The notes: generated by a model not told the origin, from the letters alone. DNA of 16,498 nt from CAWFFV01 sp963814985 (GCA_963814985.1 CAWFFV010000012.1:1-16498); one strand, 5' to 3'; positions 1 to 6,553 are shown, counted from the stretch's first letter. Made by a program: numbers and translations.

Positions 1-1
1 T

Positions 2-82
2 TCTTACGCCAAATACGAAAGTCAGAAAATGCGGTTGAGTTTAAACGGCGTTTTTCCGAAGGTAGGTAATCGCATCAAATAA
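2..82 (+). CDS. 3' end of an unidentified CDS (partial, uncertain frame)
   Basis: Two plus-strand frames are open from the window edge: frame 2 to a TAA at 80-82, and frame 1 to a TAA at 67-69. Frame 2 ends one base before the terminator hairpin at 84-130, which is where a gene end would be expected, so it is listed here. Frame 1 is shorter but reads as a charged tail that is equally protein-like. The fragment is too short to assign a family, and it may not be a gene at all. Confidence 0.25.
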   Translation, partial: SYAKYESQKMRLSLNGVFPKVGNRIK

Positions 83-83
83 A

Positions 84-130
84 ATAGCCAGTAGGTTACG
101 TTTGATAGCAATACGTACTCTACTGGCTAT
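84..130. terminator. Bidirectional hairpin terminator
   Basis: An 11-bp perfect inverted repeat (84-94 with 120-130, core ATAGCCAGTAG) encloses a 25-nt loop that can extend the stem through TACGT pairing. On the plus strand it is followed by ATATTTTT, and on the minus strand by TTTTATTT, so it can stop transcripts from both sides. It lies between a plus-strand gene end and the minus-strand gene whose stop is at 148, which is the expected place for a shared terminator of convergent genes. Confidence 0.7.
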
Positions 131-147
131 ATTTTTATGGCTCTCTA

Positions 148-855
148 CTAATCTCCTGCTAGTATCGCCACCGGCTTATCGTTCGTAAACGGTGTATACC
201 AGCAAGGCTTGAGCCATATATGCTTCGGGTCGGGCGGCCGTGGCTGTGTAGTGAACAAGAAGTGTGAGCCAATAGATCTAGGCACTTCTTTCTCTACCCA
301 TTGCCGCAGTTTATCTCGCCGTTTCTCGCCTTCAAAGGTTATGAAGGCAATAGTGATGGAGTTGACCCCGTAGCGTGTTTTATACCAACCAGAGGCTATC
401 ATAGCATCGTAGGCGTGAGCTTTGCGGCGTATAATTTCCTCTGCCTCTGTACCACTATCTTGTTCAATGAGAATAGGCGTGCGGCGTTGCCTGCCACCTG
501 GTAGTGCTTGGCGGAAGTCAAGGAACAAGTCTGGCACTGTACCGTACGACTCACCATGCCTCGTGGTCTTAAATGGCTCATGGGCAAGCTCACGCTCCAC
601 CATAAAGAACTCTAGGGCGTAGCTTGGCACCTGCCGCTGGAGGTTGCAAGCAGAAATAAGCACATCGTTAACGTCTAAGTGATGGAGCAGGTGCAGATAG
701 CTCTGCCCGATTTCCTTGCCTGGGCGGTACGAACTGTTGACGGCGAAACCGATACTCTTTATGTATTCAACCCCTTTGTTACCAAGCACATAATAGTACG
801 GTGAGCGATACTGTGCGGTCGGCCTGGCGTCGAACTGCACGTAGCCGTGGTCAGC
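148..855 (-). pseudogene. Replication-relaxation family protein, 5'-truncated by an IS element
   Basis: This minus-strand reading frame resembles the C-terminal two-thirds of the replication-relaxation (Replic_Relax) family, wHTH proteins common on actinobacterial and chloroflexotal plasmids and integrative elements. The cues are a SPYYYVLGNKGVEYI segment (end of the wHTH wing region), then a nuclease-like core with VPDLFLDFR, ILIEQDSGTEA and a KAHAYDAMI helix, and a late strand with ITIAFITFEG. Nearly all family members carry an E/D-x-D-x-G-T motif like the EQDSGT seen here. The native frame stops abruptly at about 856, where the inverted repeat of an IS630-type element begins. The frame runs on antisense into that element as far as 1101, but this is a chance extension with a TTG start. 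The missing N-terminal DNA-binding part is not found beyond the IS, so the copy is probably dead. The family call is from memory and moderately sure. Confidence 0.6.
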
Positions 856-1723
856 TATACTCTCAACGGTGACAAAGTGAGGATTATATGGTAGAGTAGA
901 AAGGAAGGAAAAGAGACAAGCCAGCGAGAAGGAGGAAAGCAGATGCTCCATCTGAGCTTCACAGAAGAAGAAGTCAAAGAACTGAACTATCAACGGTATC
1001 ACCACCCACATCCACGAGTGCAAACGCAGTCCCACACAAGTTGGCCTCTTTCTCAAAAAGTTGGGACTCAAGCGTTTAAAAACGGCTGCTGTGCCAGCCA
1101 AGTATGATGCCGATCAGCAAGCAACGTTTAAAAAAACGAACTGGAGCCTCGTCTAGAGCAAGCCAAAGCAGGAACCAGAACGGTCTTTTTCGTCGATGCC
1201 GCTCATTTCGTGTTGGGAAGCTATTTAGGTTGGCTGTGGTGTTTTGTGCGTGTGGTGGTACGTGCTCCCAGTGGACGACAACGGTTCAACGTCTTGGGAG
1301 CCTTAAACGCCATCACCCATCAACTGATCACCGTGACCAATGAGAGCTACATCAATTCACTCAGCGTGTGCTCCTTATTGGAGAAGATTGCTTTACTTGG
1401 CTTGCAGAGGCCGATGACTCTCGTGATGGATAATGCTCGCTATCAACGCTGTCGTCTCGTGATGGAGAAAGCCAGAGAGTTAGACATCGAACTCCTCTTT
1501 CTCCCACCCTACTCACCCAACCTTCATCTCATTGAGCGGCTGTGGAAATTCGTGAAAAAGGAATGTTTGTATGCTACCTACTATGAGCACTTCGGATTGT
1601 TCAAGCAAGCGATTACCACGTGCTTGTCGGAAACGACTGGCCGCCATCTATCTGCTCTCCGCACGCTCTTGACACTTGAATTTCAGACACTCCAACCCGC
1701 AAGTTGTGACCTTTGAAAGTATA
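856..1723 (+). mobile_element. IS630-family insertion sequence, internally deleted
   Basis: The ends form 27-bp inverted repeats (856-882 and 1697-1723) that match at 21 of 27 positions and begin TATAC. IS630/Tc1-mariner elements target TA, and a TA is present at both edges. The element is about 0.87 kb, shorter than the usual 1.1-1.2 kb, consistent with loss of roughly 300 bp inside the transposase. The right inverted repeat contains the transposase stop codon. It interrupts the replication-relaxation gene on its left. Confidence 0.8.
943..1716 (+). pseudogene. IS630-family DDE transposase, degenerate
   Basis: The ATG at 943 follows a GGAGG at 931-935 and gives an IS630-like N-terminus (TEEEVKELNYQRYHHPHPRVQ). 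Around 1021-1040 the sequence jumps to another frame, beginning VGLFLKKLGLKRLKTAAVPAK, so the HTH region and linker (about 90-100 codons) are missing. A second shift of -1 occurs at a run of seven A at 1130-1136. From there the catalytic core is open to the TGA at 1714-1716. It holds the DDE triad: Asp of FVDAAHF at 1195-1197, Asp of VMDNARYQ, and Glu of LIERLWKF in the block following LPPYSPNLHL. The A7 shift could be the programmed slippage known in some IS630 members, but the internal deletion by itself removes the DNA-binding domain. It is therefore non-autonomous and inactive unless complemented. Confidence 0.8.
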
Positions 1724-1742
1724 AACATAAAGGGGAAGCTTT

Positions 1743-1820
1743 ATGCTCGGCTACGTCATTTATGCTCCGTTGTTTTTAGTGCTTATCGGATTTCTCCTTT
1801 CGTTAGGAGGAATTGGCTGA
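1743..1820 (+). CDS. Putative 25-aa hydrophobic small protein
   Basis: The ATG at 1743 is preceded by an AAGGGGAAG ribosome-binding site at a good distance and encodes 25 residues that are nearly all one membrane helix (IYAPLFLVLIGFLLSLGG). It starts just downstream of the IS630 right end, so any native promoter was probably displaced. No family is recognised. Support comes from the RBS, from a second hydrophobic small ORF six bases later, and from the strong terminator that follows both. Confidence 0.35.
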   Translation: MLGYVIYAPLFLVLIGFLLSLGGIG

Positions 1821-1825
1821 GCCAC

Positions 1826-1924
1826 ATGGCAGGTATCGGGATGCTCAATGGAAGAGGCGAAATCATCGCTGGAGCGGGAGTTGTACTTGTGGTAGTGGGT
1901 ACTGTTCTCGGCCATATCATCTGA
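1826..1924 (+). CDS. Putative 32-aa glycine-rich hydrophobic small protein
   Basis: The ATG at 1826 starts a 32-residue peptide with a short polar front (MLNGRGE) and a single membrane helix (IIAGAGVVLVVVGTVLGHII). An AGGAGG at 1805-1810 lies in the end of the previous small ORF, about 15 bases upstream, which is slightly far. The stop at 1922-1924 is 19 bases before an intrinsic terminator. Together with its neighbour it looks like a tiny two-gene membrane-peptide unit. The function is unknown, and it may be a remnant. Confidence 0.35.
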   Translation: MAGIGMLNGRGEIIAGAGVVLVVVGTVLGHII

Positions 1925-1943
1925 GAACAGTGCCCTTGTTTAT

Positions 1944-1972
1944 CCGGTTAACAGAGCGTTAGCCGGCTTTTT
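1944..1972 (+). terminator. Intrinsic terminator
   Basis: A 9-bp stem (1944-1952 with 1958-1966, one G-U pair), a 5-nt loop and then CTTTTT form a textbook Rho-independent terminator on the plus strand, directly after the two small membrane ORFs. Confidence 0.8.
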
Positions 1973-2018
1973 AGTATGTGAGAACAGAACATTTATTTAA
2001 TGCTTGGAGTTAGAGAAT

Positions 2019-2045
2019 AATTGGATATATAAGATATAGCCAATT
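2019..2045. terminator. AT-rich hairpin downstream of the nuclease gene
   Basis: Arms of 12 nt with one mismatch (2019-2030 and 2034-2045) enclose a 3-nt loop. It lies 66 bases beyond the minus-strand stop of the DUF1016 nuclease gene, so it may act as that gene's terminator, although the following T-stretch on that strand is weak. Confidence 0.4.
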
Positions 2046-2110
2046 AGGCCCGTACCAACATCCGTGTCACCAAGTGCCATTTGCGAGCAACAGCGAAAGG
2101 AGGCCGTAAA

Positions 2111-3151
2111 TCAGAGCTGATCGTTTTCTGCCCTGATCTCTTCCAGACTCTCTTCCAACGCTTTAATATCCGGCAACTGATTCTTGAGATCCTCAGGCAG
2201 TTCTTCATTAGTCTGGTATGTTGCTACACCAATAGGGCTACTCACGCCCTGCAAGGCATACTCAGCCGTAACCTTATTCTTACCCTTGCATAGTATGAGA
2301 CCTATTGTTGGGCTATCGCTAGCGTGTTTTACCTGCCTATTTACAGCAGTGAGATAAAAACTAAGCTGACCGACGTACTCAGGCTTAAATACACCTGATT
2401 TTAGTTCAATAACGACATAACGGCGCAAATGGGTGTGGTAGAAAAGAAGGTCAATATAAAAGTCATTATTCCCGACTGTTATGTGGTAGTTACTGCCAAC
2501 AAAACTAAAACCGGTACCCAACTCTAGCAAGAAGCGTCGTATATGGGCAAGCAGGGCACTTTGAAGATGACGCTCTTTGTTATCGTCGTTAGTGGTAATG
2601 AAGTCGAAGACATAAGGGTCTTTGAGCAGGTATTCGGCAAGGTCTGAATCGAGAGCAGGTAGGGTGGCTTTGAAGTTAGTAAGCGCTTTACCCTGTCGGT
2701 GGTAAAGATTAGTCTTAATTTGTAGCTCTAGGATATTATGACTCCAACCATGTTCAGCAGCTTTTTGCATATACCAGAGACGCTCGTCATGATCTTTCAG
2801 CTTGTCCAGAATGACGGTGTTGTGAGACCAGGTGATTTGTGCAGACACCGTCTGCACAAATTGCCCGTCTGGATACGCTTCGGCAAATGCCCGCATATAC
2901 TTGAGGTTTCTGGGTGAGAAGCCGCGCATTTCCGGAAACTCAGCATGTAGGTCTTGTGAAAGTTTGTCTATAACCTTCGCGCCCCAGCCTTCTTTCTGTT
3001 GGCGTTCCAGAATGTTTCGGCCAATGTGCCAATAAAGCAATATAAGTTCACGATTAACAGCAACAAGTGCTTTTAGTTGTGCTTGTTGCACCTGCTCTTT
3101 AATAGAGCCGAGGAAGCTCTGGTAATCCGATGGGAGGAGTGGTTCTGCCAT
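2111..3151 (-). CDS. YhcG/DUF1016-family PD-(D/E)xK nuclease-like protein
   Basis: The 346-aa product matches the DUF1016 (YhcG) architecture. The N-terminal helical domain (about residues 10-170) has SIKEQVQQAQLKALVAVNRELI, the GFSPRNLKYMRAFAEAY motif and the ITWSHNTVILDKL motif. The C-terminal PD-(D/E)xK nuclease domain (about 175-310) has LLKDPYVFDFI, then FYIDLLFYH with Asp234 and VVIELKSG with Glu249 and Lys251 as the likely catalytic set. Length is typical for the family. Members are presumed nucleases, often found in accessory DNA next to restriction-modification or other defence genes; the exact role is not established. The ATG at 3151 has no good Shine-Dalgarno, but a TACAAT box lies about 10 bases upstream on the minus strand, so the mRNA may be leaderless. 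It is divergent from the gene at 3332. Confidence 0.9.
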   Translation of the reverse strand: MAEPLLPSDYQSFLGSIKEQVQQAQLKALVAVNRELILLYWHIGRNILERQQKEGWGAKVIDKLSQDLHAEFPEMRGFSPRNLKYMRAFAEAYPDGQFVQTVSAQITWSHNTVILDKLKDHDERLWYMQKAAEHGWSHNILELQIKTNLYHRQGKALTNFKATLPALDSDLAEYLLKDPYVFDFITTNDDNKERHLQSALLAHIRRFLLELGTGFSFVGSNYHITVGNNDFYIDLLFYHTHLRRYVVIELKSGVFKPEYVGQLSFYLTAVNRQVKHASDSPTIGLILCKGKNKVTAEYALQGVSSPIGVATYQTNEELPEDLKNQLPDIKALEESLEEIRAENDQL

Positions 3152-3191
3152 TTAGGAATATTGTATCAGAAGGAGGAGGTTATCAATAGAA

Positions 3192-3289
3192 ACTATGACG
3201 TATCCATAGTAAGAGTATCTAAAATTCAAACCTAATTTGAAGTTAATGAGATTTGCAATATGAGCCACTCTCTAGTAGAGTTTTAGATA
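3192..3289. promoter_or_regulatory. Divergent regulatory region with several palindromes
   Basis: The 180-bp gap between the divergent nuclease gene and the gene at 3332 holds three inverted repeats. These are ACTATG...CATAGT at 3192-3210, TTCAAA...TTTGAA at 3225-3241, and a 9-bp pair (TATCTAAAA at 3216-3224 with TTTTAGATA at 3281-3289). A weak plus-strand promoter, TTGAAG (3237-3242) with a 16-bp spacer and TATGAG (3259-3264), overlaps the second palindrome. The layout suggests operator control of one or both genes, but no regulator can be assigned. Confidence 0.4.
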
Positions 3290-3331
3290 TTGTAGGAAGC
3301 TCTACAAGTATTCTCAGATGGAGGTGGCAAT

Positions 3332-3811
3332 ATGCCCCAAGACGATTCTCCAGAAATCAAAGAACTGCGTCGTCGGATGCGCGAAGGCCGACAACCATTA
3401 CTGCAAGCCGTTCGTGAAGCATATCCGTCTTATCTTCTCGCCCGCAAGGGTCTTGAACGTAAGAATAGTGAAGTCCGCGAACAGCTAGGTTTGCTGAATA
3501 ACAAATTCAGCGCCAGCATTAAAAAGCTGCGTGAGTCAGCCCGCAATACTGATGATAGCGGTGAAGGCATGATTCTGCTTTATGAGGAAATGAGCAAGCA
3601 GGCAAAAGCCGTCGCTGGGTTCATCGACAAAGAGTTACCTGGCCTCACAAAGCTATTTAAGCCTGTCAGTGACGCCTTCGCCGCGTATAGTGGATCGCTT
3701 GATGGCTACAACACTTACATGAAGCAGTGGGCTGGTAAGCTGCCCGAATCTGATCTTTCCGGCAGGGCACTTGAACTCGTTAAGCAAGAGATAGAGAGAG
3801 ACCTCCGGTAA
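3332..3811 (+). CDS. Hypothetical 159-aa alpha-helical protein
   Basis: The ATG at 3332 follows a clear GGAGGTGG ribosome-binding site at 3320-3327. The product is highly charged and predicted almost wholly helical. It starts with an Arg-rich helix (KELRRRMREGRQPL), then has a likely coiled-coil stretch (residues about 40-75), a middle helical segment around MILLYEEMSKQAKAV, and a final amphipathic helix ending ELVKQEIERDLR. There is no signal peptide, membrane segment, cysteine pair or catalytic motif. I do not recognise a family. It is divergently transcribed from the DUF1016 nuclease gene and followed by a hairpin, so it is probably a monocistronic accessory gene. A role as partner or inhibitor of the nuclease is only a guess from position. 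Confidence 0.75.
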   Translation: MPQDDSPEIKELRRRMREGRQPLLQAVREAYPSYLLARKGLERKNSEVREQLGLLNNKFSASIKKLRESARNTDDSGEGMILLYEEMSKQAKAVAGFIDKELPGLTKLFKPVSDAFAAYSGSLDGYNTYMKQWAGKLPESDLSGRALELVKQEIERDLR

Positions 3812-3816
3812 TATTC

Positions 3817-3858
3817 AGCCTCACATGGGGGAGTTAAAGTCTCGCCCAACGTGAGGCT
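3817..3858 (+). terminator. Hairpin terminator between convergent genes
   Basis: AGCCTCAC at 3817-3824 pairs with GTGAGGCT at 3851-3858, and an inner TGGG/CCCA stem (3826-3829 with 3845-3848) continues the helix. It begins 6 bases past the stop at 3811. The T-tract after it is short (TTTAACATTT), so termination efficiency is uncertain. It separates convergent genes ending at 3811 and 3871. Confidence 0.6.
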
Positions 3859-3870
3859 TTAACATTTATA

Positions 3871-4056
3871 TCAGCTTTCGGTATTCTGTTCACTCTCCTG
3901 TATAAATTTATCCAGCTCAGAACGCTTAATGCGCACAGCACTCCCACCCAGCTTGATAGATTTGAGTTGTTTCTTCTTTATATACCTGCGAATAGTATCT
4001 GGATGCAATTGCAGTTCAGTGGCGACTTGGTCAATGGTAAGTAGTTCATCTGGCAT
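3871..4056 (-). CDS. Excisionase-like helix-turn-helix protein
   Basis: This 61-aa product is a single MerR-like/excisionase winged-helix domain (HTH_17 type). The first helix is LTIDQVATELQ, the recognition helix follows as HPDTIRRYIKKKQL, and the wing is SIKLGGSAVRIKRSELDKFI. Such small proteins bind DNA as recombination directionality factors or as repressors on mobile elements. The ATG at 4056 has an ideal AGGAGG about 9 bases upstream on the minus strand. It shares the region 4057-4206 with a divergent consensus promoter, so it may regulate that promoter; the repeated GTCCGATTTT sites there are candidate targets. It could serve as the directionality factor for the serine recombinase at 6870, but that pairing is inferred only from co-location. 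Confidence 0.8.
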   Translation of the reverse strand: MPDELLTIDQVATELQLHPDTIRRYIKKKQLKSIKLGGSAVRIKRSELDKFIQESEQNTES

Positions 4057-4118
4057 TGGTAAGATCCTCCTCGTTAAAAGTGATTAGATTCTACTCTTTT
4101 AGATTACTGTCGTCAATA

Positions 4119-4197
4119 GTCCGATTTTATACGTAATAACCTGCAAACCTTGACAAATTGCTGAAAAAATAGGTATAATCTCAGTGCGTCCGATTTT
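4119..4197. repeat. Direct repeat GTCCGATTTT flanking a promoter
   Basis: The identical decamer GTCCGATTTT occurs at 4119-4128 and 4188-4197, one copy upstream of the -35 box and one just after the predicted transcription start of the promoter at 4150-4179. A partial third copy (CCCGATTA) is at 4219-4226. The spacing of 69 bp between copies is about 6.6 helical turns. This looks like a paired operator for a repressor, possibly the excisionase-like protein encoded next door. Confidence 0.4.
4150..4179 (+). promoter_or_regulatory. Perfect sigma-70-type promoter
   Basis: A TTGACA (4150-4155) and a TATAAT (4174-4179), both exact consensus hexamers, are separated by 18 bp. The predicted start is near 4186. 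It reads rightwards towards the operon beginning at 5635, from which it is now cut off by the ISAzo13 element starting at 4270. Confidence 0.8.
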
Positions 4198-4205
4198 GGG
4201 CAGCA

Positions 4206-4248
4206 AAAAGGGGTATCGCCCGATTACAGCCCGTACGAAACCCCTTTT
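4206..4248 (+). terminator. Leader hairpin / attenuator-like terminator
   Basis: A 13-bp stem with one mismatch (4206-4218 with 4236-4248) has an A-rich 5' side and CCCCTTTT on its 3' side, with a 17-nt loop. It starts about 20 bases after the predicted transcription start. A transcript from the promoter at 4150-4179 would be either stopped here as an RNA of about 65 nt or attenuated. The T-run is short and lies within the stem, so strength is uncertain. Confidence 0.6.
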
Positions 4249-4269
4249 CTAGAACCGTTTTCACTAGCT

Positions 4270-5588
4270 CTAAGTCGACAACCACAAACAACTCCGTCAT
4301 CTAGATCCGGGGCTGAATAGTATAGTTCCACTCCGGATGAAAAGCATCGCCGGTTATGTTAATCGTTTTCATTTGCTCACTACTGATCTTCTTGCCTGTC
4401 TCGTAGTCATGAGTGTCCAATACAGCTTCAATTGTCAATCCACCGTTGGTGGTGGTATGCCTGATGTATTCCAGGATCACCTCGTATGCTACGAGCGGCT
4501 TGGCCCGCCAGTTGATGTTAATGAAACTGAACATCTCATGCTCGATGGCGTTCCACTTCGATGTCCCTGGTGGATAGTGACAGACATGCACTCTCAGCCT
4601 TGTTCGGTTGGCAAATTGCTGCAAGCACCACTTCCAGAGCCGGTTGTTTGAGCTATTACTACTGCCATTGTCGCAGAACAGTTGGATGGCTGTGGCGCCT
4701 GGGTAGTCTGTCCTCCCCCTCGTGTACCACCAGCTGGTCAGTGAGGCTACGGCGAACTCGGCGGTATTATGATCAATACCCACGTTCACGAAGCCTTGTT
4801 TCTTTAATACGTCATACACGCCATATGGTATGGCTTTCCGTGTTCTGGTTCTGCCTGCTTTTGTTTTTTCTTTCTGACCGAAGTCATAAACGTCCACCTT
4901 GGTATCTTCCCCTGGGGGCATCCATTCCCTGCCCGCGTTCTTCATGTTCCCGATCTTTTCGGTTTTCTTGGCGTCTATGGACAGGATGGGAAAGCCCTGG
5001 AGCTGAGCTTTCAGCCCTTGCATGTTGATGTGATTGAACTGAGCGTCCCGATCAGGATGATCAGTCTTGCCTTCGATGTCTTTCTTATTGGCTTTCAGAG
5101 CAAAGCCTTTGTCTTTGAGAATCCGGCGAATGGTTTCTCGCCCTACGGTGAAACCCCGTTTGGCGACCGCGGCAGCGATGTGGGCAATAGAATGGCTCGT
5201 CCACTTGATGAGCACTCGTTTATCTGTCTTTGGGTTGGCGGCAGTCTCAATCATCTCAGTCAGGCCTGGTCGATGCGCTTCCAGTTTCTTCCGGCCACCA
5301 CCGGGACGGCGGATTTGATCTCCTTGAAGCGTTGTACCTGATTCGATCTCTTTAATCCCTTGGTTGATGGTGTCACGGTTCATGCCTGTGGCGCGGGCAA
5401 AGGCAGTGACTCCACCAAAACCATAAGCTTTGGCCTCACGGGCGGCGTAATAGCGTTTCTGTTTCTCATTGAGCTCCGGCAGGGTATCCCGCCATTTTTG
5501 TTCGATGCTTAGTTGTTTTCTGGTCATAGTACATCTACGATACCACACCTTGGTTAGATGACGGAGTTATTTGGGGTTATCGACTAAG
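4270..5588 (-). mobile_element. ISAzo13-family insertion sequence
   Basis: The terminal inverted repeats at 4271-4303 and 5555-5587 match at 29 of 33 positions and share the inner core ACTCCGTCATCTA; an added C/G pair at 4270/5588 sets the outer limit. The element is about 1.3 kb with one transposase gene, the expected size. I see no clear target-site duplication. It lies between a strong promoter with leader hairpin on the left and the ribosome-binding site and gene at 5635 on the right, so it probably uncoupled that operon. Confidence 0.85.
4301..5527 (-). CDS. ISAzo13-family DDE transposase
   Basis: From the ATG at 5527 the product is 408 aa and matches the ISAzo13 (Rhodopirellula-type) transposase family over its full length. 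The N-terminal HTH region has YGFGGVTAFARATGMNRDTINQ, followed by the RRPGGGRKK and KWTSHSIAHIAAAV motifs and RETIRRILKDKGFALKANKK. The catalytic residues are Asp185 in LSIDAKKTE, Asp286 in FCDNGSSNSS and Glu329 in KWNAIEHEMFS, preceded by the family's CHYPPGTSKWN. The stop codon (4301-4303) lies in the left inverted repeat. A GTG seven codons upstream (5548) is an alternative start; neither has a strong RBS. No disruption is seen, so the element may be active. Confidence 0.9.
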   Translation of the reverse strand: MTRKQLSIEQKWRDTLPELNEKQKRYYAAREAKAYGFGGVTAFARATGMNRDTINQGIKEIESGTTLQGDQIRRPGGGRKKLEAHRPGLTEMIETAANPKTDKRVLIKWTSHSIAHIAAAVAKRGFTVGRETIRRILKDKGFALKANKKDIEGKTDHPDRDAQFNHINMQGLKAQLQGFPILSIDAKKTEKIGNMKNAGREWMPPGEDTKVDVYDFGQKEKTKAGRTRTRKAIPYGVYDVLKKQGFVNVGIDHNTAEFAVASLTSWWYTRGRTDYPGATAIQLFCDNGSSNSSNNRLWKWCLQQFANRTRLRVHVCHYPPGTSKWNAIEHEMFSFININWRAKPLVAYEVILEYIRHTTTNGGLTIEAVLDTHDYETGKKISSEQMKTINITGDAFHPEWNYTIQPRI

Positions 5589-5634
5589 TGGTATTACGCC
5601 ACAGGGAGCGGCTTCTGTCAAGGAAAGGAGCGAG

Positions 5635-6264
5635 ATGGCTACTCAGCATAAGCAGTATGTAGCCGACGTAGCAGACCCAGGGATATTCGCACGAGCGCCT
5701 ATACCTGGTAAGGCAGACATCCCACGTCGTCGTACTGCAAGCAAGCCACCAACTCAAAAACAAATTTACATCACGTCTGACATCCGCAAGACCGAAGAAC
5801 CTATTGAGATTGTTGTTAAACACATTAATTCGCTACCTAATTGGGCGCTCCCAATGGGCAGCGCGATGCTAGCGGTATTCCTATTACTACTTGCATGTTC
5901 GCTAGTAGTCATCCCTGCATTCACTGCCCTGCAAGATCAGTGAAAGTATGGCAACGCCAGAGTCAGTTATCAGCAACTCAACATTCTAGGTAAGCAACGT
6001 GACTTCCTGGGTATCGGCTACAAAGGCCACATCGAAGTGATCGAGTTAGCTAATCCAGACGACAAAAACAGTAAAGCCTCCATGTATGTCGCACCTGAAG
6101 CATTCGCAGACGGGCAGAGCCGCGTAGTAACCATGCAACTTATGGACGTCAATCACGATGGTATAGCCGACCTGGTGCTGCAAGTTGAAGGCTCGGACGT
6201 ATCACCAGTTTTGTATGGACTGCCTAATGGCACGTTTCAGTGGAACCCACCACAGAAAGGATAA
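5635..6264 (+). pseudogene. Membrane-anchored protein with FG-GAP/Ca-loop-like C-terminus, in-frame TGA
   Basis: The ATG at 5635 follows AAGGAAAGGAG and opens a frame of 102 codons to a TGA at 5941-5943. The same frame then stays open to the TAA at 6262-6264, giving 209 codons with the TGA read through. The first part is a basic, Pro-rich cytoplasmic tail and one membrane helix (residues about 72-97: ALPMGSAMLAVFLLLLACSL, then VVIPAF). The second part is an outside domain ending in DVNHDGIADLVLQVEG, an Asp/Asn/Gly loop (D-x-N-x-D-G-x-x-D) like FG-GAP or dockerin calcium loops. The order tail-helix-exported domain makes sense only if both halves were one protein. The TGA sits where related proteins, as I recall them, have Trp (D-x-W-x-YG), so it is probably a TGG to TGA nonsense change. 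An internal ATG at 6085 could restart translation but would lack the membrane helix. Confidence 0.65.
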
Positions 6265-6268
6265 ATCA

Positions 6269-6553
6269 ATGGATGGTTTACAACCTAAAGACGGCATCAC
6301 TGTTATTCGCACTCGTGACACGCATTTCTCTGAGGGCTTCCAGCAAGGCTACCTCGACTTTATTCAGGCATACCAGGGAACGTCAATCAGCGACGAGGAG
6401 ATTCACACCTTTATTGCTGCCAATATCTACAACATCCGCAAACAAAACCGCTACAATGGCGGGTATGTGCTTGGGTGGGTGTACGGTTTGTTTCAAGATT
6501 ACCGTCCAATGGAGATCGCTGCTAAGGTAGAGGCGCTTCTACAGGAGGCGTAA
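6269..6553 (+). CDS. Hypothetical 94-aa protein
   Basis: The ATG at 6269 is chosen because AGAAAGG sits about 8 bases upstream and it starts 4 bases after the previous stop; a longer frame from 6185 would overlap the preceding gene by 80 bases. The product is soluble, with aromatic-Gly-rich segments: HFSEGFQQGYLDFIQAY, a middle helix ISDEEIHTFIAANIYN, and NRYNGGYVLGWVYGLFQ. The YNxGYxxGW pattern resembles small uncharacterised proteins I associate with ktedonobacterial mobile regions, but I cannot assign a function. The tight spacing makes it the second gene of the operon starting at 5635. Confidence 0.75.
   Translation: MDGLQPKDGITVIRTRDTHFSEGFQQGYLDFIQAYQGTSISDEEIHTFIAANIYNIRKQNRYNGGYVLGWVYGLFQDYRPMEIAAKVEALLQEA

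Noticed and set aside
856..1101. Native N-terminus for the replication-relaxation-like gene extending to 1101
   Set aside because: This stretch is antisense to the IS630 element and its coding sequence and begins at a TTG; it is not part of the family.
4337..5341. Several plus-strand open frames over the ISAzo13 element
   Set aside because: They are shadows of the transposase gene on the other strand, without RBS or recognisable content.
5941..5943. Selenocysteine insertion at the TGA
   Set aside because: No obvious SECIS-like hairpin follows and the context fits a lost Trp codon rather than Cys or Sec.
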